Notes: generated by a model from the sequence alone, not told the origin. A stretch of 58,449 nt of DNA from Lepiota brunneoincarnata (GCA_023014365.1 JAEBUN010000086.1:1-58449), one strand, 5' to 3'. Positions 20,833 to 33,711 are shown, counted from the stretch's first letter. A program made the numbers and translations.

Positions 20833-23800
20833 CTATCGATTTCCCGGGCCACCCCCATAGCCGGTTGCATGATTGGATGGAACAACGACCCCATGTCCCT
20901 GCGGCCGCATCGTCGCTATCTCCCGATGAAACATCCTCTCATGATGCCCATCCTGTGTCCTTCGCATCTCCAATCCGTTTTCCTCAAATTGATTCGGCAC
21001 CCTCTGCACCATTCCCCCTCCTACCGCCTCCGCCCCCCTCATCCCGAGTCCATTCCCGCCTGGTGGTCGTGCGTATTCCCCCATTTCTCTCAGCCCCGCT
21101 CCTAGTCCGAATACTGGTGGGGGCTCCCGCAAGTCCCTAAAGCCGCGCTCCAGAGGATGCTCCTCACCCCCTACCCCCCGAAGGTAACCTTCCGGAAAAC
21201 GGCCTAGGGGATTGTATTCAAGAGCGGCTCGTGGCGGTGGTAATTGTTGTGGTTGCGGTACGGCCGCGACAAATTGCGGCGCTGGCCCGGCGGGGCGCTG
21301 AGGGGCCGCAGCAGCCCGACCTGCGCGAGGACGCAAGGCCCTGTCCATTGCCGCCGCGTGGTGTTGGGGAGGTTGGTGGTGCAGTGGTTGTTGCGGCTGT
21401 TGTGGGTACTGTTGTAGGACAGGCGCTTGCCAACCCAGGTTCAAATTCATCCCGCCAGCACCAGCGGCAGCCACTTGGCGATGATGCAATAGTTGATACG
21501 GGTTAAACGCGGGTCGCCGCGCGACTGCGGGAGGCACACCCCTACGGCGAGGGTGTCCTGCTTGTACTCTCCGCCCTCGGTTGTTTGGTACCGGTGCAAC
21601 CACCGGCGGCCCCTCAAAGTCAACGCCCACGTTCATTCCCATCCTCACATTCATGCCTCCGTTCATGCCTACGCCTAGATTGATATTTGCGTTATATGGA
21701 TACACAGGTGGGACACCGCGAGCATTCGAATTGGCCCTCTGTCTCGGCGTTTTGACTTTCGGCATGTCCACTTCGAGGTCCTTGTCCTCTACATTCAGGT
21801 TTGCGGCTTTGACCTGTGCGATGGCCTCCTCGGCTGCCTTCTTGACCTACCGAGAAGATAGATAAGATAGATTACCCCATGTTAAGTGCGGGAATGAACA
21901 AGGGGAATACCTCGATTGCATGCATTTCATCTAAGTTTTTGTCCCACAAGATGCATTTCTTCGCGCTGGGACCGGTGCTGGCCGTCAGTTGGTCGGGTTG
22001 CTGCTAGGCCAGGATTAGGGGTGGATCGTCAAGAAACCGTGACGTACCTGGTTAAAGTGCTCGTATCCAGTGATGATCTCTCGACAGATATAACAGGAGA
22101 GGGCCCTGCAATGCGGGCATGTCATCTTGTTGCACTGTCACCAAGAAAAATGAGTTCTTTGCTTAATTTAGTGATAAGTAGTGTACGCACACCGGATTCT
22201 TTGATAAACGCTGATAAAGGAGGAGTTCAGGCCAATCGTAAAACCTGTTATCAGAATAACATACCCTTCTTGCACTTGGGACAGTTACGCATCAGTGCCT
22301 GTGCTGTTTCAGAGGGGTCAGTAGGCACCTATTATATTGAAGCGTGCTCACTCATGGCCTCTTCAACAGTATGTCTTGCATCCAACTTCTTATCCTCCTC
22401 GACTTCCCGACAACTTTTTGGCAAATGATCCAACCGTCCGCACTTCCGACAGCTTACCACCCCACACCCGCCCTCCTCATTGCCACACCTGAACAACTTC
22501 TCCTCCTCGTTCTCAATTACGCACTTCCACTCGCAGAACGGACACTCCTCTAACCCTTCCAACCCCGCTTCATCGATCTCTTTGGCTTGAACTAACCGCT
22601 CATAGAGAGCAAATAGTTTTTTAGAAAGTACGCGAGAGAGTTCGGATGCAGGAAACGAGAATATGCACGTGGACTGGGAAATGCATTTGATGATGGGATT
22701 GTGCGTGCCTAGGAGTGTTGACGCGTAGGAGCGTAGACAAGTACGACAGAAAAGGTGAGTATCAGGGCATTGAATCATTTTTTCCTGTTGTAAATATTGT
22801 TTGGTGGTTGTCCCCGATCATGGATCTGGAGAAGGGACGTACAAATCGAAACTTAGAAAAACAACACCCGCATTCGATCCCGTTTGTTTCATCTTCACCA
22901 TCGGATTCCTCGGTCTCTGATTCTTCATCGACTTCATCACCCTTAACAGCTCCCTCGGCTTCCGCTTCCCCGCCTCCTGCAAACTGGTGTTTCACCCACA
23001 CCAATTCACGATCAAACTCTCCATCCACGAATTCCTCTCCTTGTCCTTTTGCGTGGGGAGCCCGATATGGCGTCTTGCGGGGTACGTATGGTAGCTGGTT
23101 AAAACCGTCGTTCTTCTGTTCCTCAATATTTCTGAGGAAGAAAAAAGTAGGGGAGTAGAAGCCCTTGTGCAACGCTAGTGCTGTGCGGAGGTACGGTTTG
23201 GGTGTATATGGAAAATCGAGTTGGAGCCGGCGCTGTCGTAAGATAATAGGAGATTAATGATGAGTATTTTCAAGCGACAAAGAACGTACGAGAGCAAGTT
23301 CATGATAATCCCTCCCTCCAACAAATGGCCTATGAGTACTTTTATAATCCACCTCTTCTTGTGCTATTTTCGCCTTTTTCGCGAGTCGCGAATTGCCCCC
23401 TGGACCACTGGCCTTCCTTTTCCCTTTATCAGGCCCCTTTTCCACACGGGGGTACCGGGGTTCTTCGAATAGGAGATGTAGAACCCGTTCGACAATGCCG
23501 ACTTGGTGGGTGGGGTATTGCTCAGTCACAAGGGCTGTGAGGTGGTCTGGATCGACATCGGGAACGATTTCGAGGACCTGTGCTACGGCGCGGGCCATGG
23601 CTTCCTCGGGTGATTCCACGAGTGGGGGTGGCACGAGGGCTGCGCGAGTCGTGGCTGGTTCGGGCGCAGTCGTAGATCCTGCGTCAGCTTTACGAGGTCG
23701 CGGTGGTGGATCGGGGTCAAGAAGTGATATAGGGACTGGTGGAAGGACTTGGACTGATCCTGGTGGTCGATTCTCCTCGCCACTTGGTACGAAAACTTTG

Positions 23801-24282
23801 TCCTTTGACTTTTGACTCGTAAGCCCGTTCGGTCGATTCTCCGGAGGAATGTTACTCAAAGACCCTGCACTACTGGTAAAATTAAGATTTGCCTTTGACG
23901 GCGGAGCGACAGGTTCGAGGGAACTCGAGCTCGCCGAAAGTCGTCGCCTCCTGGTGGTCTTAACCACGAGGCTTGCAGAGGGCCGCGAGGGGCCCGCGCC
24001 AAACGAGGAATCGAAGGAGTGTTCCGTAGCCCGTCCATCCACGCGCTGAGGCTTTGCGGTTCCGCCGAGAGCAAGGGTGGGGGTAGAGACAGAGGTATGA
24101 AGTTTCCGAGAAGGTCCAGGGGCGCAGAGATCGTTTTCCGAGTCCGTGAGCTCGATAACTTCGACTTTGGCCTTGGCCTTGCCTTTCGCATTTCGCTCGA
24201 AGCCCTGGGCTCTTTTAGTGACAGTAGAAATAAAGAGAGGGTCTGGCTCTGGCGAGGAGGATATTTCTATTGTATCCAGCAT
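20833..24282 (-). CDS. RBR-type E3 ubiquitin ligase, RNF216/TRIAD3-like
   Basis: Eight exons: 24282-23290, 23232-22843, 22784-22352, 22303-22265, 22210-22191 (20 nt), 22134-22048, 22003-21911 and 21846-20833. They splice to 1,022 residues. Residues about 1-330 are disordered, with an IEISSSPEPD start, a basic/acidic VEVIELTDSEND stretch and a CUE/UBA-like helical segment (AQVLEIVPDVDPDHL...). The RING1 starts at CGCCFSKF and continues CPDTHLFCRTC. An IBR region follows (CPFCEWKC, CGNEEGGCGVVSCRKC, H, C) with the RNF216 signature VEEAM and then CPKC. RING2 has the presumed catalytic cysteine in CNKMTCPHCRALSCYIC, followed by CILWD. The C-terminal about 330 residues are low-complexity Pro/Gln/Gly/Arg. 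RBR ligases transfer ubiquitin through a RING2 cysteine thioester. The start ATG at 24282 precedes LDTIEIS; a Met at 24339 is possible. Confidence 0.9.
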
Positions 24283-24392
24283 TTCGACAGAAAGGAAAGG
24301 CAAAGAACGCAATTCCGTCAATTTGTTTGGCAGGGGCATGCAGACCAAACACAGTTTGCCCTCTGAACCGAATCTACTTTTCTTCAACAGCC
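24283..24392. promoter_or_regulatory. Bidirectional promoter between the RBR ligase and BUB3
   Basis: Only 110 bp separate the two divergent start codons. Both genes look intact, so this segment must carry both core promoters and 5' leaders, and the two may be co-expressed. No clear TATA box is visible on either strand. Confidence 0.6.
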
Positions 24393-25777
24393 ATGTCTGG
24401 TGAGTTTCGCAGATTAATCAACAAACAGATGACAAGAAAATGACGGTAGACAGATGACCAGAACACAATAACACTCCCCTCACCACCCTTTGACAGCATC
24501 TCTTCCCTCCGCTTCTCGCCAACGCACCCTGACCACCTCCTAGTATCCTCTTGGGACACGGCACGCCCCACCCTACCTCAAATCTAAATCTCTCGCTTAC
24601 CTTGCTTCCAACAGACTGTTCGATTCTACGATGTGGGTGAGAACCCAGAGCTCAAATCCAAGTTCGATCACCGCGCTGCCGTGCTCGCGTGTAGCTTCTC
24701 CGATGACACACACGGTTTCAGTGGTGGACTAGATACCTCTGTCCGAGAGTGCGCACACCATCTCGAGAATATTCATCTGCATACTCACGCCTCACCGTAG
24801 ACTCGAGCTCTCCAGGGAGAAAATCACCCACCTAGGCCAACATAACGACAGCATCTCTTGCATGACCTGGGCTCGCGAACAAAGCAAGCACATCCCATCC
24901 CTCCCTCTTAACCATTATCAATGATTAACACTGTCATCACAGACATGCTCATAACCGGCTCTTGGGACCGAACGCTTCGTTTCTGGGATCCCCGTGCCGC
25001 GGTGCCACAACAGTCAACTCACGAAACCCCCGAACGCAACTACCACCTCGACCTCGTTCAAAACACTCTCGTCGTGGCCATGGCAAGTCGCCTCTTTCAT
25101 ATCTACGACATCCGGAAAATGGACTCGCCTGCCCAACAACGCGAGAGCAGTTTGAAGTTCATGACTCGTTCATTAGCATGCATGCCTGATGGTCAAGGTT
25201 ACCTTTAACGTTCTATCATCCTTGTGATAATACCCACCTCGCCGATAGGATATGCCACCGCATCAACAGAGGGCAGAATAGCAGTCGAATATTTCGACCC
25301 CTCCCCTGCCGCTCAAGAAAAGAAGTACGCCTTCAAATGCCACAGACAAACCATCAATGATGTAGATCACGTCTGGCCCGTTAATGCCCTCGCCTTCCAC
25401 CCCATGTACGTCTCTCTCCCTTTTACTTCTCACCGATCACCCATGCCCTGTTTTTCTCTTAAGATACAACACGTTCGCCTCCGCCGGTTCAGATGGCACC
25501 GTCTCTATTTGGGATCACAAAGTTAAAAAGCGACTCCGCCAATACCCCAAATTCTCAGACCCGGTTTCTTCTATCGCCTTTAGCTGTGATGGCACCAAAC
25601 TGGCCGCTGGCGTTTGTTATACTTGGGATGAAGGTGAAGCGGGTCTCAGGTCTGCTCACCAACCCCTCATCTCCGTGCGCAAATTGGGTGATGAAGTCAA
25701 GGTGAGTTTCCTTATCCTCTTCTGATGTATGATTTTCAAGGTTTTCCCTCTAGCCCAAAGGATGGCCAGGCAATTAG
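24393..25777 (+). CDS. BUB3: Mitotic checkpoint protein Bub3 (WD40 propeller)
   Basis: Eight exons: 24393-24399, 24454-24560, 24615-24748, 24801-24883, 24943-25197, 25249-25405, 25464-25701 and 25754-25777. They give 334 residues, close to the usual Bub3 length. WD-type repeats are visible: [26 protein letters not shown] with GGLD, ISCMTWA with [14 protein letters not shown], the [13 protein letters not shown] repeat, and [14 protein letters not shown]. The C terminus LGDEVKPKGWPGN matches the Bub3/Rae1 ending. Bub3 binds GLEBS motifs of Bub1 and Mad3/BubR1 at kinetochores. Two introns start with GC instead of GT (24561 and 24884); both are needed to keep the frame. The related export factor Rae1 is the alternative, but the sequence fits Bub3 better. 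Confidence 0.92.
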
Positions 25778-25917
25778 TGCACTCTCCTTGTTATTGTACA
25801 TGGGGTCCATGAATTCGATACGTTATGGTATAAATATATGTGAAGCTGTGTGGACCATCAATAACACCAATATCGCTATCCAGAGGACGAAAGGAGGAAG
25901 AATACGGGCGCATAAAA

Positions 25918-27797
25918 TCAGTGGCAGTCGGAAGGTGACTCGAGGAACAACAATTCGTCCATGTTCTGTTATAAAAACTTTTAGTATCCACCCCACAAAC
26001 ACCAGCTGAAACCCTTACCAAGTGGCTTTGACTCGATAGCTGCGGATTCATCTCAAATTTCTTGGACTCGCCCCGGCTCCTTCTTTTGGCCCTAAGAGCT
26101 TCTTGGCGGAGCTTGAACGTTTGTTCCCTGATAATGATATTAGTCAAAGAAAAAGCCCCCGAGTAGGCCAACTTACTCAATTGACCTCATTAACTCGTTA
26201 AGAGACGGGTTGTCGTTCTTGTCTAGATGTCGAGAATGTTATTATGTCCGCTTGGCAATCCAGAGAGGGAAGGTTGGGTACACACTTAATTCATCGACCA
26301 CCATCTAATTGAATACAGTAGTTAGTGGCTGTACAATACCAGGAACGTGTGTTACCTTTAAAATCGATACACCGTTGGGGTCCTCAAAGGACCGCTGTGA
26401 ATCCTTGCACGCTGAGATGCATATCTGCAAAACAACTGTAAGAAAAGGCACCTCAAAGCACAGGACAACACAATACCACTCGACCCTGTTTCGACCAATC
26501 GAGGTTATGACGCTCGCAAGACCCAAGGCAAGATCTCGGCGTGTATTGCGGGTTAATCCTCACCCTAAGCACATCGTGCAGACGGCGTGTTGTGGAAACG
26601 ATTCTCCTCACTCGATTCTCCCCAATGATATGGCTCCCAATGCGGGCGACTTTCCGTCACGGTCAGGTCACCAATATTCATCCCGGAGGCAATACGTACC
26701 CCGATGCCCGGAGCGATAGACTGGCGATAATCATATCAGCTTCAACCCTGATGTGAGGCGGATTGGCGCACCCATCTTTCCAAGAGGGGTTACTCTATTA
26801 CACCGATAGTGCTCGAGATCTATCCCATTGAGATTGATCGCAAACCTAGTGCGGTATACCTACCCATTAGTGTATTTGAGTGGCAAGTGCCGAATATCGC
26901 CTGTCGATGGCATATTCAGCAGGTCCAATTAGCAGCCACGGCGGATCAGGTGTACCAACAACTGTGATTTAGGGGCCATCGTATCGACAAGGCATTCCTT
27001 GATGAACTAGCTCGTGTAGATTAGCGTATACACGAAGTGATGCGCGGCGGAAGGACGACCCACGTCGTCCTTGATGATTTTGCCATCATCGACCTTGCCG
27101 TCCTCACCCATCGCATCGCTTGGAATAATGTCTGGCGTATAACATTGAGATAACGGGTGTAAGGCGAAAACAATAATGTAAGCCCACATTCATCCAATCC
27201 ATCTTCTTCTTTATTAATTCCAGGGGCTTCCGGTAGTTGTTTTGCGTGACCACAGACTTAAGGGACTTGGTCAACGCATACTCTAAGGCATCCATCCATT
27301 AACCGGCTCACAAACGAACACATACTGAGCACCCTCTACACCCTGAACAACGAGATTCCTCAAGTGGTGTTCCTTCTCATTGGCATTAGCAAGAGCGCCC
27401 GGAAAGGATATTATAGTGAGTGCCCACGTACGATATTCGCCTGGGTCGGGGGAGACGCCAGCGATCTGGCATCATCCAGCAAAACCACGATATCCTTCTC
27501 ATCAAACCCGCGCTTCTCTAGGGTAACATGTGTGCCAGTTGCGGGTAGGGTTGATGTAAGGGGCGACGTACGAGCGAGAAACTTCCTCATCGCCCAGACC
27601 TCTTTGTGCGGCCCCCTGAGCTGGTGAGAGGATTGAGTATGGTCGTAGTTAATCCCAACGAGAACCGCCCTCTTTATTTCTACAGGTGTCCCATGCTGTA
27701 AGGGATGGCATAGATCATCAGCTGAAGGGTGGCGTCAGAGCGTTGGCTGACTTGTTACCTCTGAAGCCTCCAAGACATAGTCGGTCTGCAATGCCAT
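25918..27797 (-). pseudogene. Caspase-domain (C14, metacaspase-like) paralog A, stop codons and altered active-site loop
   Basis: Exons can be traced in parallel with paralog B. They run MALQTDYVLEASE, then RAVLVGINYDHT with LRGPHKEV, GFDEKDIVVLLDDARSL, the catalytic-His segment FCGHAKQ, then IIPSDAMGEDGK and FIKECLVDTMAPKSQLL. The catalytic-Cys segment reads GTCHSNT where paralog B has DACHSNT, so the acidic residue two before the Cys is Gly. A 21-nt micro-exon (26720-26700) is shared with B. After ISACKDSQRSFEDPNGVS the frame meets TAATAA at 26244-26239. Beyond it LDKNDNPSLNELM and the last exon (stop at 25918) are still recognisable. The region before GRV is shortened. Either the protein ends early at the TAA or the gene is dying. 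It converges with BUB3, about 140 bp away. Confidence 0.75.
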
Positions 27798-28581
27798 GGA
27801 CACGGTCAGACCTTTCAGTGGTCGAGGCAGGCTTGGTGGTGGAGTAGGCAAGTCGCGTCAGCTGGTGCAGCTTAAATAGATGGCCACACAGCTCTAATAC
27901 GGGGATAATAGAGCTCGTGGTACAGGCTTCCCATCAGGCTGTGAGGCCCGCCTTTCTGCGACGGAGGACTGTCGCTACCGTCTTCTTCCCTGGGAATCGG
28001 AGAGATCAATCGCACGTTTTTGGCAGACCCCCCGCGACAGAACAACGCACCTGGAACCTGTAGGCTAATCACTCCACACCGCCATATGTGGGCACGGATA
28101 TTGTCCGAAGCTCGATCAGACTCCACACATCTTGTTGAATCTGATATCACGCCGCTCATTTAGGCGAGGTATGCGAGCGCTCATGCACTAGATGATGGCT
28201 GTGGTATGCAAGAGATGGCTTTTCGGATGTTTGTTTTCCCTTGCGGGAGTTGGCTGAGAAACATCCTCAACGAGAGTCAAAGAACGGAGACCATCCCCCT
28301 CGGATCATTTAGGATGTGATTCATTACATAATTTCTAATAGATTCATCGTTCAACATTGTAGAAGGAGCGTGTGCATAATCGCGGAGCACCCGGATTTCC
28401 CATAGAATATTAAATCCAAGTATAATATACACTTAATATCATGAATAACTGTAAGGGTATATATAAAGATCCTTCAGTATTAGCAGAACCGTCAGTCCAC
28501 ACCACAGACCCCCGGGCCCCATGGGAGTCGGACTTGGGCATGAAGTCCAGCTTCAAGTGGACGGGCCAGCCTCTTGCGCCC
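27798..28581. other. Spacer between the tandem caspase-domain genes
   Basis: About 780 bp upstream of paralog A, expected to hold its promoter. A 95-codon minus-strand frame (28159-27872) has no recognisable motif. The rest shows no feature. Confidence 0.5.
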
Positions 28582-30590
28582 TCAATGGCGACGACCTGCA
28601 GGGAGGCTAGTGTACGGTGCAGATGGTGGAGATAATTCCATGTCAATAAATAGTCGTTCATTCATGTGCTAAAAGAAAGTGAGCGCCATTCACTCCAAAA
28701 GTGGCGGCTTGGGACTTACTAGGGGGTCTTCGCTGGATATTTGAGGACTCTGTTCAAAGTCGAGGCGAGCCTGTTTACGAAGCTTTCTACGGAGCTCCCT
28801 GACTCTCGCACTGCAATAACAGAAAAATGAGTGAAACACAATTATTTCACCAGAAAGCCACAACTCACTCGACAGTCCTCATTAATTCTTTGAACGTAGG
28901 ATTAGGTTCATTTCCTGGACGTTGGCAGGGATGGTCAGCGAGGTAGTCAGCAATTTGCGCGAGGTGGCTCTCACTTAGGACGTCTATGATGACCTGTTGG
29001 TAACACAGCTCGAGGTAAATGACGGGGCTAATAGAAAAGTGGAGAGTAGTAATGTTACCTTGGCAAGCGATACGCCACAGGGATCTTCGACTGCCCACTG
29101 GTAATCTTTACAAGCCGAGATACAGATCTAACACATTGGTCAATCGTGTTTCGTGCCTATGCCCGAGGGAACAGCTTACCACTCGACCCTTGGAACCATT
29201 GGGAGATGTTTCCAGCATTGGACGTGCACAGTACCCGTTGCATACTTTCCGCCTATGATCAGGGTTGATGAACTGCTTGATTATCTCGTTGGACTGAGAT
29301 ATTCCATGAGCGATGCTGGTGCCTGAAATTGTGCTGCCCAAAGTTCGGGCGACTGCATCTCCCGATTCAATTACTAGAACAGGCGGGGTTTCAACATGAT
29401 GCACTTGAAGAACGGAGGAGGTTCGAAGGTTTACCTCGGCGCACCGCGCGGCGACCTATCAATATTGGGATGAGGAATAGCCGAGGATGAAACTCGAAGT
29501 CGAGCACGCACCAGGACTGCTGGTTGAATGGACTCTGTTGCATCTTGAATGCCTAAGATCTACTGGACCATGAATATTCGAAGCCCTGAAGTGGGATGTT
29601 ACTCACTTAGCAAGGTATTCGAATGGCAGGCGTCCATGATCGCCTGTTAATGCCTTTAAGGAACCGGAACAGCGGCAATCCCAATGCACATACTAGGAGT
29701 TGACACCCAGGAGATAGCGGATTGACCAGATACTTGCGCAGAAACTGGACAATCGCAGTGAGCCCCCGGACCATGGAAGTAAAACGAACTACGCACACTA
29801 TCCGAAATCAGTCTCTCTTCATTAATTTCTCCCCTTTCATTCATCGCGTCACGCGGCACTACGTCTAGGCTCTTCAGAGGAAACCCCAGAAATTAAAGAA
29901 GAGATGCGCACTCTCACTCTTCCCGTCTTCTTCGTACTCTTCGGCCGCACTCCCGTCTTTAGTTAACACGTTGTCCCCCTTGCTCTGCGTCTGCTCTGCG
30001 TGCCCGCAGACTGGAAACCTCGGTGAGTGCACGAAAACAACACAGCCCACGGTGATATACGCACACATGACGAAATAATTGCACCCTCTCGCCACTGGGT
30101 ACAAGAATTGTTTCACTTCCCGTTTCTGAGCGCCTGCATTAGTCGTCTTGTACGCCGAGCTGTAAAGGTACTCACGATGTTCTCATACGTTGGCTGGTGT
30201 GAGGCCTCGACGGAATGGTGATCAATCATTATGATGATGTCCGACTTCGTGAGGCCATATTTCTCTGCAACCCGGCGCCATATGTCCTCAGAGGATAATG
30301 GATAACGGGGGACGACTTACCCATCAACAGATCGCTCATTGATTTGACCTCGAGGTGAGGACCCCGTAAGGTCTTCTGCTTATCGGGTGCGACATGGTCG
30401 TATATAATCCCGATTAGGAGAGCTTTCGCTTTCCTGGGAGCTATGAAAGGAGGAGTGATAGAGGTAGCGAGCGAAGACTGAACAGCAGTCCAGGCGGTAG
30501 GAAGGGAAGTCACATGTTGATCATCCAGAACGGAAGAACAGGAGGATGGCTTACGGATATTTGTAGGACATACTGGGTCAGTTCCGACAT
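28582..30590 (-). CDS. Caspase-domain (C14, metacaspase-like) protein, paralog B
   Basis: Fifteen exons splice without a stop to about 420 residues, beginning 30590-30555 (MSELTQYVLQIS) and ending 28668-28582. The p20-like core begins RKAKALLIGI, then LRGPHLEVKSM and KSDIIIMIDHHS. The catalytic His lies in FCGHAEQ, followed by the VPRDAMNERGE loop and the catalytic Cys in IMDACHSN (codon 29628-29626). The p10-like half contains RVICISACKD and FKELM. A 21-nt micro-exon (29455-29435) corresponds exactly to one in paralog A. Residues flanking His and Cys are those of fungal caspase-like hydrolases, which cleave after basic residues or act in stress and cell-death responses. The substrate is unknown. 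The start is chosen because paralog A begins with a similar exon in the same phase. Introns of about 50-77 nt all have GT-AG ends. Confidence 0.85.
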
Positions 30591-33500
30591 AAATGTCACT
30601 GCCAAGAAGAGAGGAACGGCGAATAAACAATCGCTTGGCGAGTTATGGTCTTCGAGGCGTGATGGAAGGACGCGACGATAGAGTATGATAGTGGTGTGAT
30701 GGGAGCTTATATCTTTCCACTGCTTGCACAGCATGATATTGTATGAGTCAGTCGATACGCCAGACAGCATGGCGCAAGATGCGGACAACCACCCATGAAA
30801 GAAATGGACCATATGGTGCGACTTAGGGATTAGATCTCGGTTGCGACAGGTAAAATTTGGGCCGCAAGATCACCACGATTTGGGACGTCCAGCACACCTT
30901 GGAACAATAGGCTGGTGCTCATCGCAGAGAAATCCGACCTGTTTGTTCTGAGAATACCCTGATGGCCGATCGGGTACGCGGGATGTGTCCTCCAAGTCAC
31001 GCAAACTATCGGGTGCCAAGCCGCGGGCAATGTCGCGCCACTAGCTCAGAAGGCTCATGCGTTTCTTAACAGCTCTGCCAAGGGAAGCGTGGACTCGGAC
31101 ATTTTCCCCATTTGTTCACCCCCGATGACACAACTCCTTCCCTGCGTGCCTGTACGTCCCGGGATAACCGTAGGATAGCTGCACCATAGCTCTCGGCGAT
31201 CAGAAACAGAATAGGAGGTTGTCTCTCACGTCACCTCCGTAACCCATTGTCGTTCTGCTATGATGTACTAACCTTCTTGTCGCAGGCGAGGCTTTAGTGA
31301 GTAAGCTGCTTACCCCAGCCAGTCCTACGGAGTCTGTTCCCATCGTCTGCCAAACGAGGTTAATCTTACGCACAGTCATTATGTTGACCCAGACCGCTTT
31401 CCCGCTATTTTTGCACGAAATAGCGTGTAATCCGGTGAGCTCCAATGCGTTCCTCTTGAAGAAAAATGCAGCACAGCACAACAGCCCGGAACATCTTTAG
31501 CATTTGGAGAGATGCATTTTGATGCTGGGCCGCTCGCCGGATACAAATTGAGACCTGAAGCTCTGGTCTTCTTGGATCTATACCTTGAGTTATGCAGCAC
31601 CAAGCCCATACCTAAGCCGAAACATAGCAAGGGCCGTATGTGCATTTCAGAAGTAGCCCCTTTCCCTCACTCCAGGCCACGATAAGGAATGTGAAGGGGT
31701 TCATTATATGTAGCAAGGCAGCAACTCGCCAACCAAATCTCGCGAGCCTTATCTGTTTCGCACTCTCTCACAGGGGCTTTAGTGTCGGGAGCGCAACGGC
31801 TCGGTGTAGAGAGCTCGCCAGCGCGAAGATCTTTAGAAATTGTGTGGGCTCGGGTAAAGTCACTTCGTTTGGTTCCCTCAGTGGTGGCTGGGCGGTGGAC
31901 TTGGTTGTGATTCGTTGCGATTGCATGGCGTCTATCATATTGGGCGCAATTGTGCTGAGGGCAACTGCGATATGGTAGCTTGATCTCGTAATCGCACGGA
32001 ACGAAAGGCCGCATCGAGATGGACACAAGATCCTTTGTGGCCCATCAAACCCTCCTCTCCCGGTATGTTACGAATAAGCATGGTGTATTGAGTGTCTGAC
32101 TACTCTCCCATAGTACATTATCCCAGCTACCGAAGCTGGTGGCGGATCGCCACTGCCCGCTGATCTTGCTTAGGTTTGAAGAAGTCTGGGGATCGTCCGC
32201 TCAGTGCCATTGGTGATTCAGAGGATTACTGACCAGCCTAGGACATGTAGTGCCACAGAAAGTTACATAATTATATTTGGGAAGGATCCAAGGAATGGAA
32301 GCAACCCCTTGATCCTCGAGGCTCCTTCGCAACACCATCACCGCATCCACCAACACAGTTCCGAGTTGCCGTTGTGTAGCTTGAGATTTAAGTATCTGGG
32401 AGAAAACGTGTCGGTCATGCGGCCCTTTCTCCCCGCATGTCGCCGGACGAAGGTCTCCGACGAAGAGCCATGATGGTGTTGATTGGCTAGAATCATTAGT
32501 TGTGCTGACATTACTAGGTAGGTAAATGTCACTTTCTGGGACGCCCCGAAAAATTGGGCCATGGAGGTCTACCTCCGGAGCCCTCAGAGCAGCATACAAC
32601 CAGTGAGCCTCTCGATGGCAGTTAGGCGGGAGTTGTGGACCAATAGTGGAATAGCTCGACAAAGCCGTCACTGGGCGGGAGTAAGTTCCCGACTCAGGGG
32701 CATTGGGAGTAAAATTTCTTTTGGGCAGAATTACCCTACTCATACGGTCGAGCAATTCTGGACCTCGGGATCGACGACGCCAATGATCTGGTCTCGCTGC
32801 CTTCCCACAAGAATTAAGCCTTGTAGGGTAACAAACAAATCACGTGGTTATGAATGAGCATTCTAATTTTAGACATTCAAGATGGGTGCTGACCCCCTCG
32901 CCGTTTGCAATAATGGTGTATCATCTCCCTGAGTCCCCCTCTCGGAGAATGAATCAAAAAAGGCAATATTTTACGCAATTCTCACAATTAACACAGCTAC
33001 CCCGAGGATTCAATTCGGCCTACTCAGGGTGCGAGTCTATTAGTGAAGACTACCATGCCCGATTTCTCGTCACTCGTAAAAAACCCTGTAACAGCGTATT
33101 CTGTGCCGCTCAAAATATTGGGGCAAGTGTAAGGATATTTTCGCGGTGGGGCCAGGACCCCTCCCTGATTAAGGGCCTAAAAACAAAGTAGGAGGAACAG
33201 AAAACGTGATGCCATTCCCCAAAGTGGTGATGTACCAACCCTGTAGGTCACCCCCATCCGGAACGAATCCTGGCGCATCCTTTCCCCCCTCCTTTCTCAG
33301 TCTCCTCCTTGATACATAACCACCCACGCGAGTCAATCCTCTATATATTCTTGCTTATTGCACCTTTCATCTCTGGTCCAGCGACCTTGCAAACGAGGCC
33401 TGGTGAGTCCATTGACTTTGTAGTGCATGGGAAAGGACAGGGAAAAGCCGAGAGCTGCAGCTGCTGTGCACTCTTCACTCCCACTATAGCCTCTCGCTGC

Positions 33501-33660
33501 TTCCCCTTCCACCTCCTCGTTCTCGTAGTACCCCACTATCTACCGTCGATACTAACAAATCCTTTCTTTGACATCTTGCAAAAAGTCCGCCTATCCACCA
33601 TAGTATACGCGGTAGGAGCATAACGAGGTAGGCCTCATAGGCAAGAGTAGGCCGCGAGCG
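30591..33660. other. 3 kb without a supported gene
   Basis: Open frames up to 184 codons (32755-32201, minus) exist but lack motifs, and overlapping frames on the opposite strand look equally open. Scattered intron-like signals are present without coherent exons. The stretch may contain remnants I cannot recognise. Confidence 0.5.
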
Positions 33661-33711
33661 CCACTGATATTGGATGAAATACAGGACGACAAGAGAATGG
33701 AACCCAACAAG

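Noticed and set aside
21218..21433. Overlapping Ala/Thr-rich and Arg-rich frames inside the RBR ligase C terminus
   Set aside because: They are shadows of the Pro/Gln-rich coding exon in other frames.
32201..32755. 184-codon minus-strand open frame
   Set aside because: No motif, no sensible neighbours, and the opposite strand has comparably open frames.
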